DNA of 6,562 bases from Pseudomonadota bacterium (GTDB taxonomy: Bacteria; Pseudomonadota; Alphaproteobacteria; Acetobacterales; Acetobacteraceae). How positions within the stretch are numbered: the stretch's first letter is position 1; each line of letters opens with the position of its first letter. The stretch covers positions 1-6,562 of the forward strand of contig JAKBCJ010000276.1 of the NCBI GenBank assembly GCA_021807975.1, in the 5' to 3' direction. The notes below the pieces were generated by a model. It was not told the origin of the DNA, made no database searches, and saw only the letters and a program-made list of their open reading frames with translations. Of the stretch, positions 1-6,392 are shown in pieces. The position numbers and the translations under genes are program-made.

Positions 1-316
1 AATCGCCGACCCGCTGCCGCAGTCCGGATCTGCACTTAAGAAGTGCCGCATCCAATGGCGTTATCGCGATTGCGGTATCGAGATCAGTCGCTGCATGAGC
101 GAGATCATTCGTTTGAATACGGAGGCGGGCATCCAGAAGAGCTATGGCGGGGGCTTCCGGTGCCATGGCGCGGGCCGCTGACAACAGCGGCGAAGCTGCC
201 CGATGGCGCCCGTCATCAATGAATTTGGAAGCCTGACCCAACAGGATATCGCACGATGCGACCGTCTGAAGACCTGCCACCGCCCGGGCTCCTCTCGTTT
301 GTGCTAAAATGGCCAT
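1..316 (-). CDS. Tetratricopeptide-repeat protein, partial (C-terminus beyond the window)
   Basis: The frame stays open from an ATG at 316 to the left edge, giving the first 105 residues. Two TPR units are visible at about residues 22-55 and 56-89. Pro53 and Pro87, Ala48 and Ala82, and Ala41 and Ala75 are each exactly 34 residues apart, which is the TPR period. There is no signal peptide or membrane segment, so it is probably cytoplasmic. It starts 56 bases after flaF on the same strand and is probably part of the flagellin gene group. TPR proteins at alphaproteobacterial flagellin loci (for example Caulobacter FlbA) have been linked to flagellin modification, but the C-terminal part that would decide this is missing. 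No good Shine-Dalgarno sequence precedes the ATG. The frame is open upstream without another ATG, GTG or TTG, so the start is uncertain. Function is not assigned. Confidence 0.7.
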   Translation of the reverse strand, partial: MAILAQTRGARAVAGLQTVASCDILLGQASKFIDDGRHRAASPLLSAARAMAPEAPAIALLDARLRIQTNDLAHAATDLDTAIAITPLDAALLKCRSGLRQRVGD

Positions 317-372
317 AGCGGAGTGGCGTCTGGTCAGCTGACCGCGACGATGATTCCATCCGCACGCAATGG

Positions 373-714
373 CTAGGCCGTCAATCCGGCCAGTACTGCC
401 TCATTCACCGAAATCAGAAAGTCGAGATCGGGAGTTTCGCTATGCATTGCGCGTTGCATCGCCAGGTTCAACGAAGCGATCCCGGCCCGCAGTTCCGCCG
501 GAAGTATATTTCCCGGATCGCTGATAACCGCTTGCACAGCCAGCCACAGACGACGGTTATCGGCGACAGCCTTCACTTGCTGGATGAAGTCGCCGAGCTG
601 CGCGGCCCGCAAGGCGTTGATCACCTCCCGGAACATATCGGCCTCGACATCTCGTTGCGACTTATAACCGGAAGCCGCTCGGTAGGCCTGAATGGCGTGG
701 TTAGGGGCTGACAT
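373..714 (-). CDS. flaF: Flagellar biosynthesis regulator FlaF
   Basis: A 113-residue protein, the usual length for FlaF, a family restricted to alphaproteobacteria. In Caulobacter FlaF acts with FlbT to control flagellin synthesis and secretion after transcription. Recognisable parts are the N-terminal Ala-Tyr at residues 10-11 (the family begins with such a short segment before a helical region), the NRRLW motif at 53-57, the LPAELRAGIASL helix at 71-82 and the conserved end DLDFLISVNEAVLAGL at 96-111. It is soluble, all-helical by appearance, and has no signal peptide. The ATG at 714 is preceded by an AAGGGA about ten bases upstream. It lies 234 bases downstream of fliC on the same strand, so it may be co-transcribed with flagellin or have its own promoter. 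FlbT, its usual partner, does not follow it here. Confidence 0.9.
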   Translation of the reverse strand: MSAPNHAIQAYRAASGYKSQRDVEADMFREVINALRAAQLGDFIQQVKAVADNRRLWLAVQAVISDPGNILPAELRAGIASLNLAMQRAMHSETPDLDFLISVNEAVLAGLTA

Positions 715-866
715 CGCGATAAATTCCCTTGCTTCCAGCTTATAGCGCCGGGAGGTTGATGGTTTGCGTCAGGACCTTGGTAGAGTGCGTCGGGATCGTG
801 GGAACATCTGATTCCGCATTGGGGCGGACGCCTTGATGTGGCATTGAAAGCCGCGATAGCGACCGG

Positions 867-917
867 GGCCCGGGCTAAACTGAGCCTCCGGTTCGTCGCG
901 CCCGGGGCCTTCCGGCC
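867..917 (-). terminator. GC-rich stem-loops downstream of fliC, possible attenuator or terminator
   Basis: Read on the minus strand just after the fliC stop, two inverted repeats occur. The first is GGCC-GGAA-GGCC (917-906), a four-base stem closed by a GNRA-type tetraloop. The second pairs GGCCCCGGGC (909-900) with GCCCGGGCC (875-867) across a 24-base loop with one bulged C. The two share GGCC and are mutually exclusive in part. No run of T follows, so this is not a standard intrinsic terminator. It could protect the abundant flagellin mRNA 3' end or lower readthrough into flaF. The rest of the 715-948 gap shows no gene that I can support. Confidence 0.35.
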
Positions 918-948
918 AAAGACGGTATATAGATCCCGTTGAAATGGG

Positions 949-1800
949 TTACTTGAACAGGCTGAGCAGAGACTGAGGTGCCTGATTTGCGAGTGAAAGT
1001 GCCTGGGTCCCCAACTGCTGCCGAATCTGCAACGATGTGAGTTTGGCCGACTCCTGTGCCAGATCGGCATCGATCAGCGATCCAAGACCTCCGTTCAGCG
1101 AGTTTATCTTGTCGCTATTATAAGTAGTCTGGTTGTTAACGTAGTTGATCGAGTTACCGATGCTGTTCAGTTCCTTGCCGACCGATGTCTGCTGAGTCAT
1201 AAAGGCGCCCGTCGTCGTGATAAGGGCAGCGACGGTGCTGGCTCCATTGAGCTGCGTCGATGTAAAATTGATCGCCGAATAGACCGCCGAACCACTGAAG
1301 GACGCTATACCATAGGAAGATCCATTTTCATTACGGGCGACGGCGACACGGCCGAATGTGCCACTGCTGCCGGTAATATCGCCGATCAAATTCCTACCGT
1401 TGTAGTTGGCGTCCTGGATGAAAGTCTTCACGTTGGAAAGCATCGAGGTATATTGCTGTTCGTAGTTCGTGCGATCGGTGCCTTGCACGCTGCTGTCGGA
1501 GAGTTTTACCAGCACATCGCGCATACTGCCCATCATGTTGGAGATGTTGTTCAGACCGGATTGTGTCGTCGAAAGCAGCCCTTGGACATTACCCAGTTGC
1601 TGGTTAGCACTTGTCAAGGCGCCAACGGTTGAGCGGATACCTTGCGCGATGGCATAGGCGGCCCCGTCGTCGGTCGAATCGGCGACGCGGTAGCCAGTGG
1701 AAATCTGCTTCTGCGTAGCGGCTAGTTGCGCCTGAGTGGCCTGAAGCGACTGGAGGGCGACCATCGCACCCATATTGGTGTTCACGGAATTTATCGGCAT
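949..1800 (-). CDS. fliC: Flagellin, short alphaproteobacterial type
   Basis: Filament subunit, 283 residues, exported through the flagellar type III apparatus and polymerised outside the cell. The conserved N-terminal D0/D1 helices span about residues 1-140, with the start MPINSVNTN, then ISTGYRVADSTDDGAAYAIAQ near 33-53 and SANQQLGNVQGLLSTT near 64-79. The conserved C-terminal helices span about 205-283 and include GSLIDADLAQESAKL, QIRQQLGTQALSLANQAPQ and LLSLF near the end. The variable middle (about 145-200) is short, so the outer D2/D3 domains are essentially absent. There are no cysteines and no signal peptide, as expected. The ATG at 1800 has a good AAAGGGAA ribosome binding site at 1814-1807. 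flaF and a TPR gene follow on the same strand, which supports a filament-assembly locus. The symbol follows general use; alphaproteobacterial genomes often carry several flagellins. Confidence 0.95.
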   Translation of the reverse strand: MPINSVNTNMGAMVALQSLQATQAQLAATQKQISTGYRVADSTDDGAAYAIAQGIRSTVGALTSANQQLGNVQGLLSTTQSGLNNISNMMGSMRDVLVKLSDSSVQGTDRTNYEQQYTSMLSNVKTFIQDANYNGRNLIGDITGSSGTFGRVAVARNENGSSYGIASFSGSAVYSAINFTSTQLNGASTVAALITTTGAFMTQQTSVGKELNSIGNSINYVNNQTTYNSDKINSLNGGLGSLIDADLAQESAKLTSLQIRQQLGTQALSLANQAPQSLLSLFK

Positions 1801-2040
1801 AGTCTTTTCCCTTTCAGCTAGAGAGCACGTAGGCTTGCTTCTGCTCGCGGAATGGAGCTATGACGAAAGAAAGTTAAGAAATCGTAAACTAAACACGCTA
1901 TTTCATGCAGTCGGCGGGTTTTTTGGGTGCCGGTCCACTTTGGGGTAAGGTCGGCGCACTGCCCGGGGCTTATGGATTTAGCGTCCACGCCGAAAATCTC
2001 TAAGGTCGGGGTTCGCGGCGGATAATGCTCCTGTCGGCCG

Positions 2041-2070
2041 TTGGAGAATGGTTTCCTTCGGCAGTTTAAT
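2041..2070 (+). promoter_or_regulatory. Weak candidate sigma-70 promoter for sorAB
   Basis: TTGGAG at 2041-2046 and TTTAAT at 2065-2070 are separated by 18 bases. The -10 matches the consensus at five of six positions, the -35 only at its TTG. Transcription would start near 2077, giving a leader of about 50 bases to the sorA ATG. Another -10-like GATAAT at 2021-2026 has no matching -35. This is a sequence-pattern guess only. Confidence 0.3.
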
Positions 2071-2097
2071 TTGCAATTCGTCGGAGAGAGGGCAAAT
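2069..2097. repeat. Small inverted repeat ahead of sorA
   Basis: ATTTGC at 2069-2074 and GCAAAT at 2092-2097 form a six-base inverted repeat with a 17-base spacer. It overlaps the end of the candidate -10 and the expected transcription start, a position where a repressor site or a leader hairpin would act. Six bases is short, so chance is possible. Confidence 0.25.
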
Positions 2098-2125
2098 CGG
2101 ATACGACCTCGTTAGGAAATAACGC

Positions 2126-3331
2126 ATGCGCCGTCGCAATCTGATCGGAGGAGTTGCCGCGGCAGCGCTGACATCGCCAGCTTTTGCGGGAGAAAGTACA
2201 GTCCTGCCCGAGGAGTTACCCAGCGGGGCCAGACAGGTGCTGCGCTTCGTCAATTTGCCGGATAAACGTCGTATGTTGGAGCTGTCGATACGCCCACCCA
2301 ACTATGAGACGCCAGTCGATGCTTTCTCCGAAGCCGTGACGCCGAACGAGCGATTTTTCGTCCGATATCACCTGGACAGGGTCCCGACAGCCGACGATAT
2401 GGACGGCTGGGCGCTGAGGATCGACGGCGATGCAGTCTCGCGGCCACTACAGCTCAAAATGAGCGACCTGCTGGATATGCCGTCCACCGAGGTGTTGTCG
2501 GTTTGCCAATCCGCCGACTACCGGCGTGGACTGTTGCAGCCGCATGTCGCGGGCTTACAATGGGGTGAGGGTGCGATGGGCGCCGCTCTATGGCGTGGAC
2601 CTTCGTTGGCTCAGGTCCTGCAACGAGCCGGCTTGAAGCCCGACGCCCTGGAAATTTGGACAAGGGGGGGGGATAGCTCCACGATCCCGGGGGTTCCACC
2701 CTATCAGAAGAGCATTCCGATCCAAAAGGCCCTGGACACAAATACCATTATTGCCATTTCCATGAATGACGCTCCGCTTCCTGTTCTGAACGGCTATCCA
2801 GCACGGCTTGTCGTACCGGGTTGGGTCGGAACGTATTGGATGAAACATCTCACCCACATCCAGGCCAGCACTAAACCGTTAGTGAATTTCTGGATGTCCG
2901 ATGACTATCGCGTACCGAATGGGTCGGCTTCCCATGCACATAACTTCCCGTCTCAGGCAACCAAAGACACAGCCCCAATCACGGAATTGGCCGTGAATTC
3001 GCTCATCGCGGACCCGCTGGAGGGCCACGAGGTGGATCGATCCGGTTTCAGTATCCGGGGCGTTGCTTGGGACAGCGGCGCTGGGATCAATCGCGTCGAG
3101 GTCTCATTGGACGGGGGCCGCACCTGGCAAGACAGCCTGCTCGACCGGCCGCTCGGTCCTTACGCGTTTCGGCGGTTCAGTCTTCTGGCTGGATTGCTCA
3201 GGCCAGGACGCTATCGGCTCCTGAGCCGGGCGACGAGTATGTCAGGGGAAACCCAGGGAATGTCGCCAGAACGAAGGGCAAGCGGCTATAACAACAATGT
3301 CCCGCAGGGCATTCCGGTCGTGGTGACATGA
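2126..3331 (+). CDS. sorA: SorA-like sulfite dehydrogenase, molybdenum subunit, with altered Mo-ligand loop
   Basis: A 401-residue protein of the sulfite oxidase family, normally oxidising sulfite to sulfate in the periplasm. The N-terminus has a Tat-like signal (Arg3-Arg4 with Asn-Leu-Ile after it, then a hydrophobic stretch) with likely cleavage after AFA at residue 21, as expected for a cofactor-loaded exported enzyme. The molybdopterin domain covers about 60-255, including FFVRYH at 77-82, the loop around 126-135, QWGEGAMG at 145-152 and NGYPARLVVPGW at 222-233. The C-terminal dimerisation domain covers about 285-401, with VAWDSGAGINRVEVSLDGG near 313-331. Arg80, His82, Arg134 and Tyr261 match the family active site. 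The family's molybdenum-binding cysteine is replaced by Ser129, and the only cysteine in the protein is Cys127. AGGA sits eight bases before the ATG. The gene overlaps sorB by four bases. It may be a working variant, a changed activity or an inactive enzyme. Confidence 0.85.
   Translation: MRRRNLIGGVAAAALTSPAFAGESTVLPEELPSGARQVLRFVNLPDKRRMLELSIRPPNYETPVDAFSEAVTPNERFFVRYHLDRVPTADDMDGWALRIDGDAVSRPLQLKMSDLLDMPSTEVLSVCQSADYRRGLLQPHVAGLQWGEGAMGAALWRGPSLAQVLQRAGLKPDALEIWTRGGDSSTIPGVPPYQKSIPIQKALDTNTIIAISMNDAPLPVLNGYPARLVVPGWVGTYWMKHLTHIQASTKPLVNFWMSDDYRVPNGSASHAHNFPSQATKDTAPITELAVNSLIADPLEGHEVDRSGFSIRGVAWDSGAGINRVEVSLDGGRTWQDSLLDRPLGPYAFRRFSLLAGLLRPGRYRLLSRATSMSGETQGMSPERRASGYNNNVPQGIPVVVT
2664..2672 (+). 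repeat. Run of nine G inside sorA
   Basis: Nine consecutive G encode the end of Arg180, Gly181, Gly182 and the first base of Asp183. The frame is consistent with the family on both sides, so the gene is in frame as given. Such a run is prone to slippage during replication and to miscalls in sequencing; a change by one base would truncate the protein before its dimerisation domain and would also affect translation of the overlapping sorB. Confidence 0.9.
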
Positions 3332-3615
3332 TTTGCCGTTACGCGATCCTGGCGGCACTGGCCTTTTCCGGCCGCGCCCTGGCGGGAGACCCGGCCCTTA
3401 AGGCAGCCCCGGGCGCGGCTGAGACGCTGGCGACCTGCTCAAACTGTCATTCGACGGCGTATATCGTCATGAACAGCGTGTTTCTGTCGGCGGACGACTG
3501 GCGAGCAGAGGTGTCGAAGATGCGCACGGTGTTCGGTGCATCCATCGATGCTCATACGGCGGATGAGATCGCTGCGTATCTCGGACAATACTACGGCGTG
3601 GCGGCAACTCGGTAG
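3328..3615 (+). CDS. sorB: SorB-like cytochrome c subunit of sulfite dehydrogenase
   Basis: A 95-residue exported monohaem cytochrome c, the usual size for the small subunit that takes electrons from the SorA molybdenum centre and passes them on to the respiratory chain. Residues 1-19 form a Sec signal peptide with cleavage after ALA. The haem site is CSNCH at 37-41. The likely sixth ligand is Met65 in a Val-Ser-Lys-Met segment, with Met48 as an alternative. The layout of HSTAYIVMNS, a Trp near 58, FGAS near 69-72 and AAYLGQYYG near 82-90 fits SorB proteins. Its ATG overlaps the sorA stop as ATGA, so translation is probably coupled. Unlike its partner, no key residue seems to be missing. Small monohaem c cytochromes are a diverse group, so the name rests partly on position. 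Confidence 0.88.
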   Translation: MICRYAILAALAFSGRALAGDPALKAAPGAAETLATCSNCHSTAYIVMNSVFLSADDWRAEVSKMRTVFGASIDAHTADEIAAYLGQYYGVAATR

Positions 3616-3627
3616 CCGACGCTTCGA

Positions 3628-3656
3628 CCCGTGGCGGAGCCGGATGCTGCCACGGG
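3628..3656. terminator. Hairpin between convergent sorB and hbd genes
   Basis: CCCGTGGC at 3628-3635 pairs perfectly with GCCACGGG at 3649-3656 around a 13-base loop, in the 54-base gap between two genes that face each other. The position suits a terminator acting in both directions. There is no clear run of T on either strand (only TTTT at 3668-3671 on the plus strand), so strength is uncertain. Confidence 0.5.
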
Positions 3657-3669
3657 CCGGGGAAGAATT

Positions 3670-4599
3670 TTAGCGGGTCGGCTTGGGCGGTGTCTGGGTG
3701 TAGTCGTAAAAGCCCCGTCCAGTCTTGCGGCCGTACCAACCGGCCTCAACGTATTTTACCAGCAGCGGGCAGGGGCGGTATTTGCTGTCGGACAAGCCTT
3801 CGTAAAGCACCTGCATAATCGACAGGCAGGTATCCAAGCCAATGAAGTCGGCCAGTTCCAGTGGCCCCATCGGGTGGTTGGCGCCCAGCTTCATCGACGT
3901 ATCGATGGCCGAAACGGAGCCGACACCTTCATAAAGTGCGTACACCGCCTCATTGATCATCGGCACCAGAATGCGATTCACGATGAAAGCGGGAAAATCC
4001 TCGGAAACCGCGCTGATTTTTCCAAGTTTGGCGGCCAGATTCTTAACCGCCTGGAAAGTGGGCTCATCGGTGGCGATGCCGCGGATGATTTCCACAAGCT
4101 TCATGACCGGAACCGGGTTCATGAAATGCATGCCAATGAATTTTTCCGGCCGGTCGGTGGCCGCACCCAGACGGGTGATGGAGATCGACGATGTATTGGA
4201 TGCAACGATACAGGAAGGTTTCAGCTTCGGGATCAGCTCTTTGAAAACCAGGCGCTTAACGTCTTCCTTCTCCGTCGCGGCTTCGATAACGAAATCTGCA
4301 TTGCTCAGCGCGCCATAGTCGGTCGATGTCTTCACCAACGCGAGCGCCTCGTCGCGCCGATCGGACGATACAATAGAGCGATTGACCTGGCGTTCCATGT
4401 TCCGAGCCATGATGGTCATGGCTTTGGTCAACGCGTCTGGCTTGATATCGACGATCGTGACTGGCAAGCCCGCCAGAGCGCAGACATGGGCAATACCATT
4501 CCCCATCTGCCCGGCCCCGATGATACCAACCGTTCGGATATCCGGCGGCTCGGCAATCATGGGGGCCATCCCATTAGCGGGCTTGACGTCGATGTCCAT
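3670..4599 (-). CDS. hbd: 3-hydroxybutyryl-CoA (3-hydroxyacyl-CoA) dehydrogenase
   Basis: A 309-residue NAD(P)-dependent cytoplasmic dehydrogenase that interconverts 3-hydroxyacyl-CoA and 3-oxoacyl-CoA in fatty-acid, butanoate or polyhydroxybutyrate metabolism. The Rossmann domain has GAGQMG at 28-33 and the acidic Asp51 at the end of the second strand, which favours NAD. The catalytic set is complete: Ser137 in SNTSS, His158 in GMHFMNP, Glu170, and Asn208 in FIVNR. The C-terminal helical domain spans about 200-300, with NHPMGPLELADFIGLD near 241-256 and the GRKTGRGFYDY end. The N-terminus is some 13-17 residues longer than usual. Starts at Met11 or Met14 are possible, but the ATG at 4599 directly abuts the etfA stop (TGAATG) and has GGAG nine bases before it, so I kept it. 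It is the last gene of the etf operon, so its product may work with ETF-linked beta-oxidation. Confidence 0.95.
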   Translation of the reverse strand: MDIDVKPANGMAPMIAEPPDIRTVGIIGAGQMGNGIAHVCALAGLPVTIVDIKPDALTKAMTIMARNMERQVNRSIVSSDRRDEALALVKTSTDYGALSNADFVIEAATEKEDVKRLVFKELIPKLKPSCIVASNTSSISITRLGAATDRPEKFIGMHFMNPVPVMKLVEIIRGIATDEPTFQAVKNLAAKLGKISAVSEDFPAFIVNRILVPMINEAVYALYEGVGSVSAIDTSMKLGANHPMGPLELADFIGLDTCLSIMQVLYEGLSDSKYRPCPLLVKYVEAGWYGRKTGRGFYDYTQTPPKPTR

Positions 4600-5535
4600 T
4601 CAGGAGCGCTCCAGTTCCGCTGCCAACTCCGGCAACGCTGTAAAGAGATCAGCCACCAGGCCATAATCGGCGACCTGGAATATTGGCGCTTCCTCATCCT
4701 TGTTGATCGCGACGATGACCTTGCTGTCCTTCATGCCGGCGAGGTGCTGAATAGCCCCCGAAATCCCGACAGCGACATACAATTCCGGCGCGACAATTTT
4801 CCCGGTCTGACCGACCTGGAACTCATTGGGAACGAAGCCGGCATCGACAGCCGCCCGCGACGCCCCGACCGCGGCACCAAGCTTATCGGCAATAGGGTCG
4901 ATCAGCTTGAAATTTTCACCGTTCTGCATACCCCGGCCACCGGAAATCACCACCCGGGCGGCGGTCAGCTCCGGACGTTCGCTCTTGGACAATTCGGCCG
5001 AGATGAACGTGGACAAGTTCGGCATATCGCCGACGGCAAGGTTTTCGATAGCCGCGTTACCACCATCCGCGGCAACGGGATCGAAGCTGGCGGCGCGAAC
5101 GGTGATCACCTTTTTCGGGTCGGACGACTTGACTGTCGCCATGCCGTTCCCGGCGTAGATCGGCCGGACGAACGTGTCAGCGTCCACTACGGCGGCGATA
5201 TCGCTGATCGGCTGCACGTCCAGAAGCGCCGCGACGCGCGGCATCACGTTCTTACCGACGGCCGTGGTTGCCGCGAGAAGGTGAGAATATGCAGGAGCAA
5301 GGGCGACCAGCAATGCCGAGGTCGGCTCTGCCATCGCATGGTCCAGGGCGGCGTGTTCGGCAACAAGGACCTTACTGACGCCCGGAATTTTCGCCGCGGC
5401 GGCGGCTGGCCCGCTTAGGTCAACACCTGCAATCAGGACATGTACATCGCCGAGGGCAACAGCGGCGGCAACGGCGCTTCGGGAAGGCTGCTTGATTCCA
5501 GACGCGTCGAATTCAAGGAGTACGAGGCTTGTCAT
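4600..5535 (-). CDS. etfA: Electron transfer flavoprotein alpha subunit
   Basis: A 311-residue subunit that binds FAD in the cytoplasmic ETF heterodimer, which receives electrons from acyl-CoA dehydrogenases and similar enzymes and passes them to ETF-ubiquinone oxidoreductase. Residues 1-180 form the N-terminal domain. The FAD domain follows, with VVISGGRGM near 195-203, SRAAVDAGF at 226-234, QVGQTGK at 240-246 and the ETF-alpha signature at 252-278 (LYVAVGISGAIQH followed by AIN). Arg227, Thr244 and His264 correspond to the human FAD-contact residues Arg249, Thr266 and His286 with a constant offset. The ATG lies two bases after the etfB stop, and AAGGTG (5549-5544) lies eight bases before it inside etfB, so translation is probably coupled. 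The arrangement is that of the housekeeping fatty-acid ETF, not of a bifurcating or nitrogen-fixation ETF, but this is inference. Confidence 0.97.
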   Translation of the reverse strand: MTSLVLLEFDASGIKQPSRSAVAAAVALGDVHVLIAGVDLSGPAAAAAKIPGVSKVLVAEHAALDHAMAEPTSALLVALAPAYSHLLAATTAVGKNVMPRVAALLDVQPISDIAAVVDADTFVRPIYAGNGMATVKSSDPKKVITVRAASFDPVAADGGNAAIENLAVGDMPNLSTFISAELSKSERPELTAARVVISGGRGMQNGENFKLIDPIADKLGAAVGASRAAVDAGFVPNEFQVGQTGKIVAPELYVAVGISGAIQHLAGMKDSKVIVAINKDEEAPIFQVADYGLVADLFTALPELAAELERS

Positions 5536-5537
5536 CG

Positions 5538-6287
5538 TTAGATCACCTTCGCTTCAGTCCGGAGTTTGCTCACCAGTTCCGCCACCGACGCGACCTTCTG
5601 GCCAGCCTTACGCTTCGCCGGCTCCTCGACCTTGATCACGGTCAACCGGGGCGTCACATCGACGCCCAGATCTGCCGGCTTCATCGTCGCAATCGGCTTT
5701 TTGCGCGCCTTCATGATATTGGGAAGCGATGCGTAACGCGGCTCGTTCAACCGCAGGTCGGTCGTCACGATCGCCGGCAGGCTGAGCGAAATTGTCTCCA
5801 GACCGCCATCGACTTCCCGCGTCACGGTCAGCTTGTCGCCTTCGACAGTCAGTTTGCTGGCGAAGGTACCCTGAGACCAGCCAAGCAGGGCGGCGAGCAT
5901 CTGTCCCGTCGCGCTCATGTCATCGTCGATGGCCTGTTTGCCAAGGATGACGAGGCGGGGCTGTTCCTGTTCGACAATCGCCTTCAGCAACTTGGCCACA
6001 GCCAACGGCTGGAGATCGGCGTCGCTTTCAACCAGAATTCCGCGATCGGCGCCCATAGCCAGAGCGGTTCGTATGGTTTCCGCGCATTGTGCCACGCCCA
6101 TCGAAACCGCGATAATTTCTGTCGCCGCTCCCTTTTCCTTGAGCCGCACGGCTTCTTCGACCGCGATCTCATCGAACGGGTTCATCGACATTTTCACGCC
6201 GGCAGTCTCGATTCCGGAGCCGTCGGACTTCACGCGAACCTTCACGTTATAGTCAACAACCCGTTTGACGGGGACAATTATCTTCAT
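5538..6287 (-). CDS. etfB: Electron transfer flavoprotein beta subunit
   Basis: A 249-residue partner of EtfA that holds structural AMP and carries the loop that docks on partner dehydrogenases. It starts with MKIIVPVKRVVDYNVKVRVK, typical of proteobacterial and mitochondrial ETF-beta. NPFDEIAVEEAVRLKE lies near 36-51. The ETF-beta signature spans about 155-176 (VTREVDGG, then Pro171). The recognition loop is at 184-198, with RYASLPNIMKARKK; in human ETF the leucine and the lysines of this loop contact the dehydrogenase. AIDDDMSATGQ near 119-129 belongs to the AMP-binding part. The start is fixed by family conservation, although the best ribosome binding site, AGGAAG at 6307-6302, is 14 bases away, further than usual. 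It is the first gene of the three-gene operon, behind the promoter at 6393-6421. Confidence 0.97.
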   Translation of the reverse strand: MKIIVPVKRVVDYNVKVRVKSDGSGIETAGVKMSMNPFDEIAVEEAVRLKEKGAATEIIAVSMGVAQCAETIRTALAMGADRGILVESDADLQPLAVAKLLKAIVEQEQPRLVILGKQAIDDDMSATGQMLAALLGWSQGTFASKLTVEGDKLTVTREVDGGLETISLSLPAIVTTDLRLNEPRYASLPNIMKARKKPIATMKPADLGVDVTPRLTVIKVEEPAKRKAGQKVASVAELVSKLRTEAKVI

Positions 6288-6392
6288 GGGAAACCGTATC
6301 GCTTCCTGGGGACGCTGTTGAACACATATCTAAACACCGGGTACCGTCATGGTTCCAGATGTTGCCAGTTCGCACCTGCGAGAGGGCGCCGG

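Larger units (their letters stand above)
1801..2125. other. Divergent intergenic region between fliC and sorA
   Basis: This stretch of 325 bases has no supportable gene. It must carry the start signals for fliC (leftward) and for the sorA operon (rightward). Bases 1855-1910 are clearly richer in A and T than the surroundings and could be the fliC promoter or leader. I could not find a convincing sigma-28 or sigma-54 flagellar promoter on the minus strand: the best GCCGAC-like -10 elements lack a properly spaced -35. A weak sigma-70-like pair and an inverted repeat lie on the sorA side and are listed separately. A run of six T occurs at 1919-1924 without a clear stem before it. Confidence 0.6.

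Noticed and set aside
317..359. Alternative ATG at 359 for the gene after flaF
   Set aside because: It is in a different frame, gives a short peptide without TPR pattern and stops soon, whereas the frame from 316 shows the 34-residue period.
621..1070. A 149-codon minus-strand open frame across the fliC-flaF gap
   Set aside because: It overlaps the conserved end of fliC and the start of flaF in another frame and shows no recognisable domain, so the gap is treated as non-coding.
1978..2301. A 107-codon minus-strand open frame upstream of and overlapping sorA
   Set aside because: It runs antisense over the sorA signal peptide region and has no recognisable features. A real gene there would conflict with the sorA leader.
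2504..2530. A pair of compensating frameshifts as the cause of the odd SorA loop
   Set aside because: Neither alternative frame of this stretch restores a Cys-Ser-Gly-Asn motif, so substitutions explain it better.
3631..5418. A 595-codon open frame on the plus strand
   Set aside because: It lies opposite hbd and etfA, both of which have complete family motifs. Its translation has the composition of an antisense frame of GC-rich genes and no domain that I recognise.
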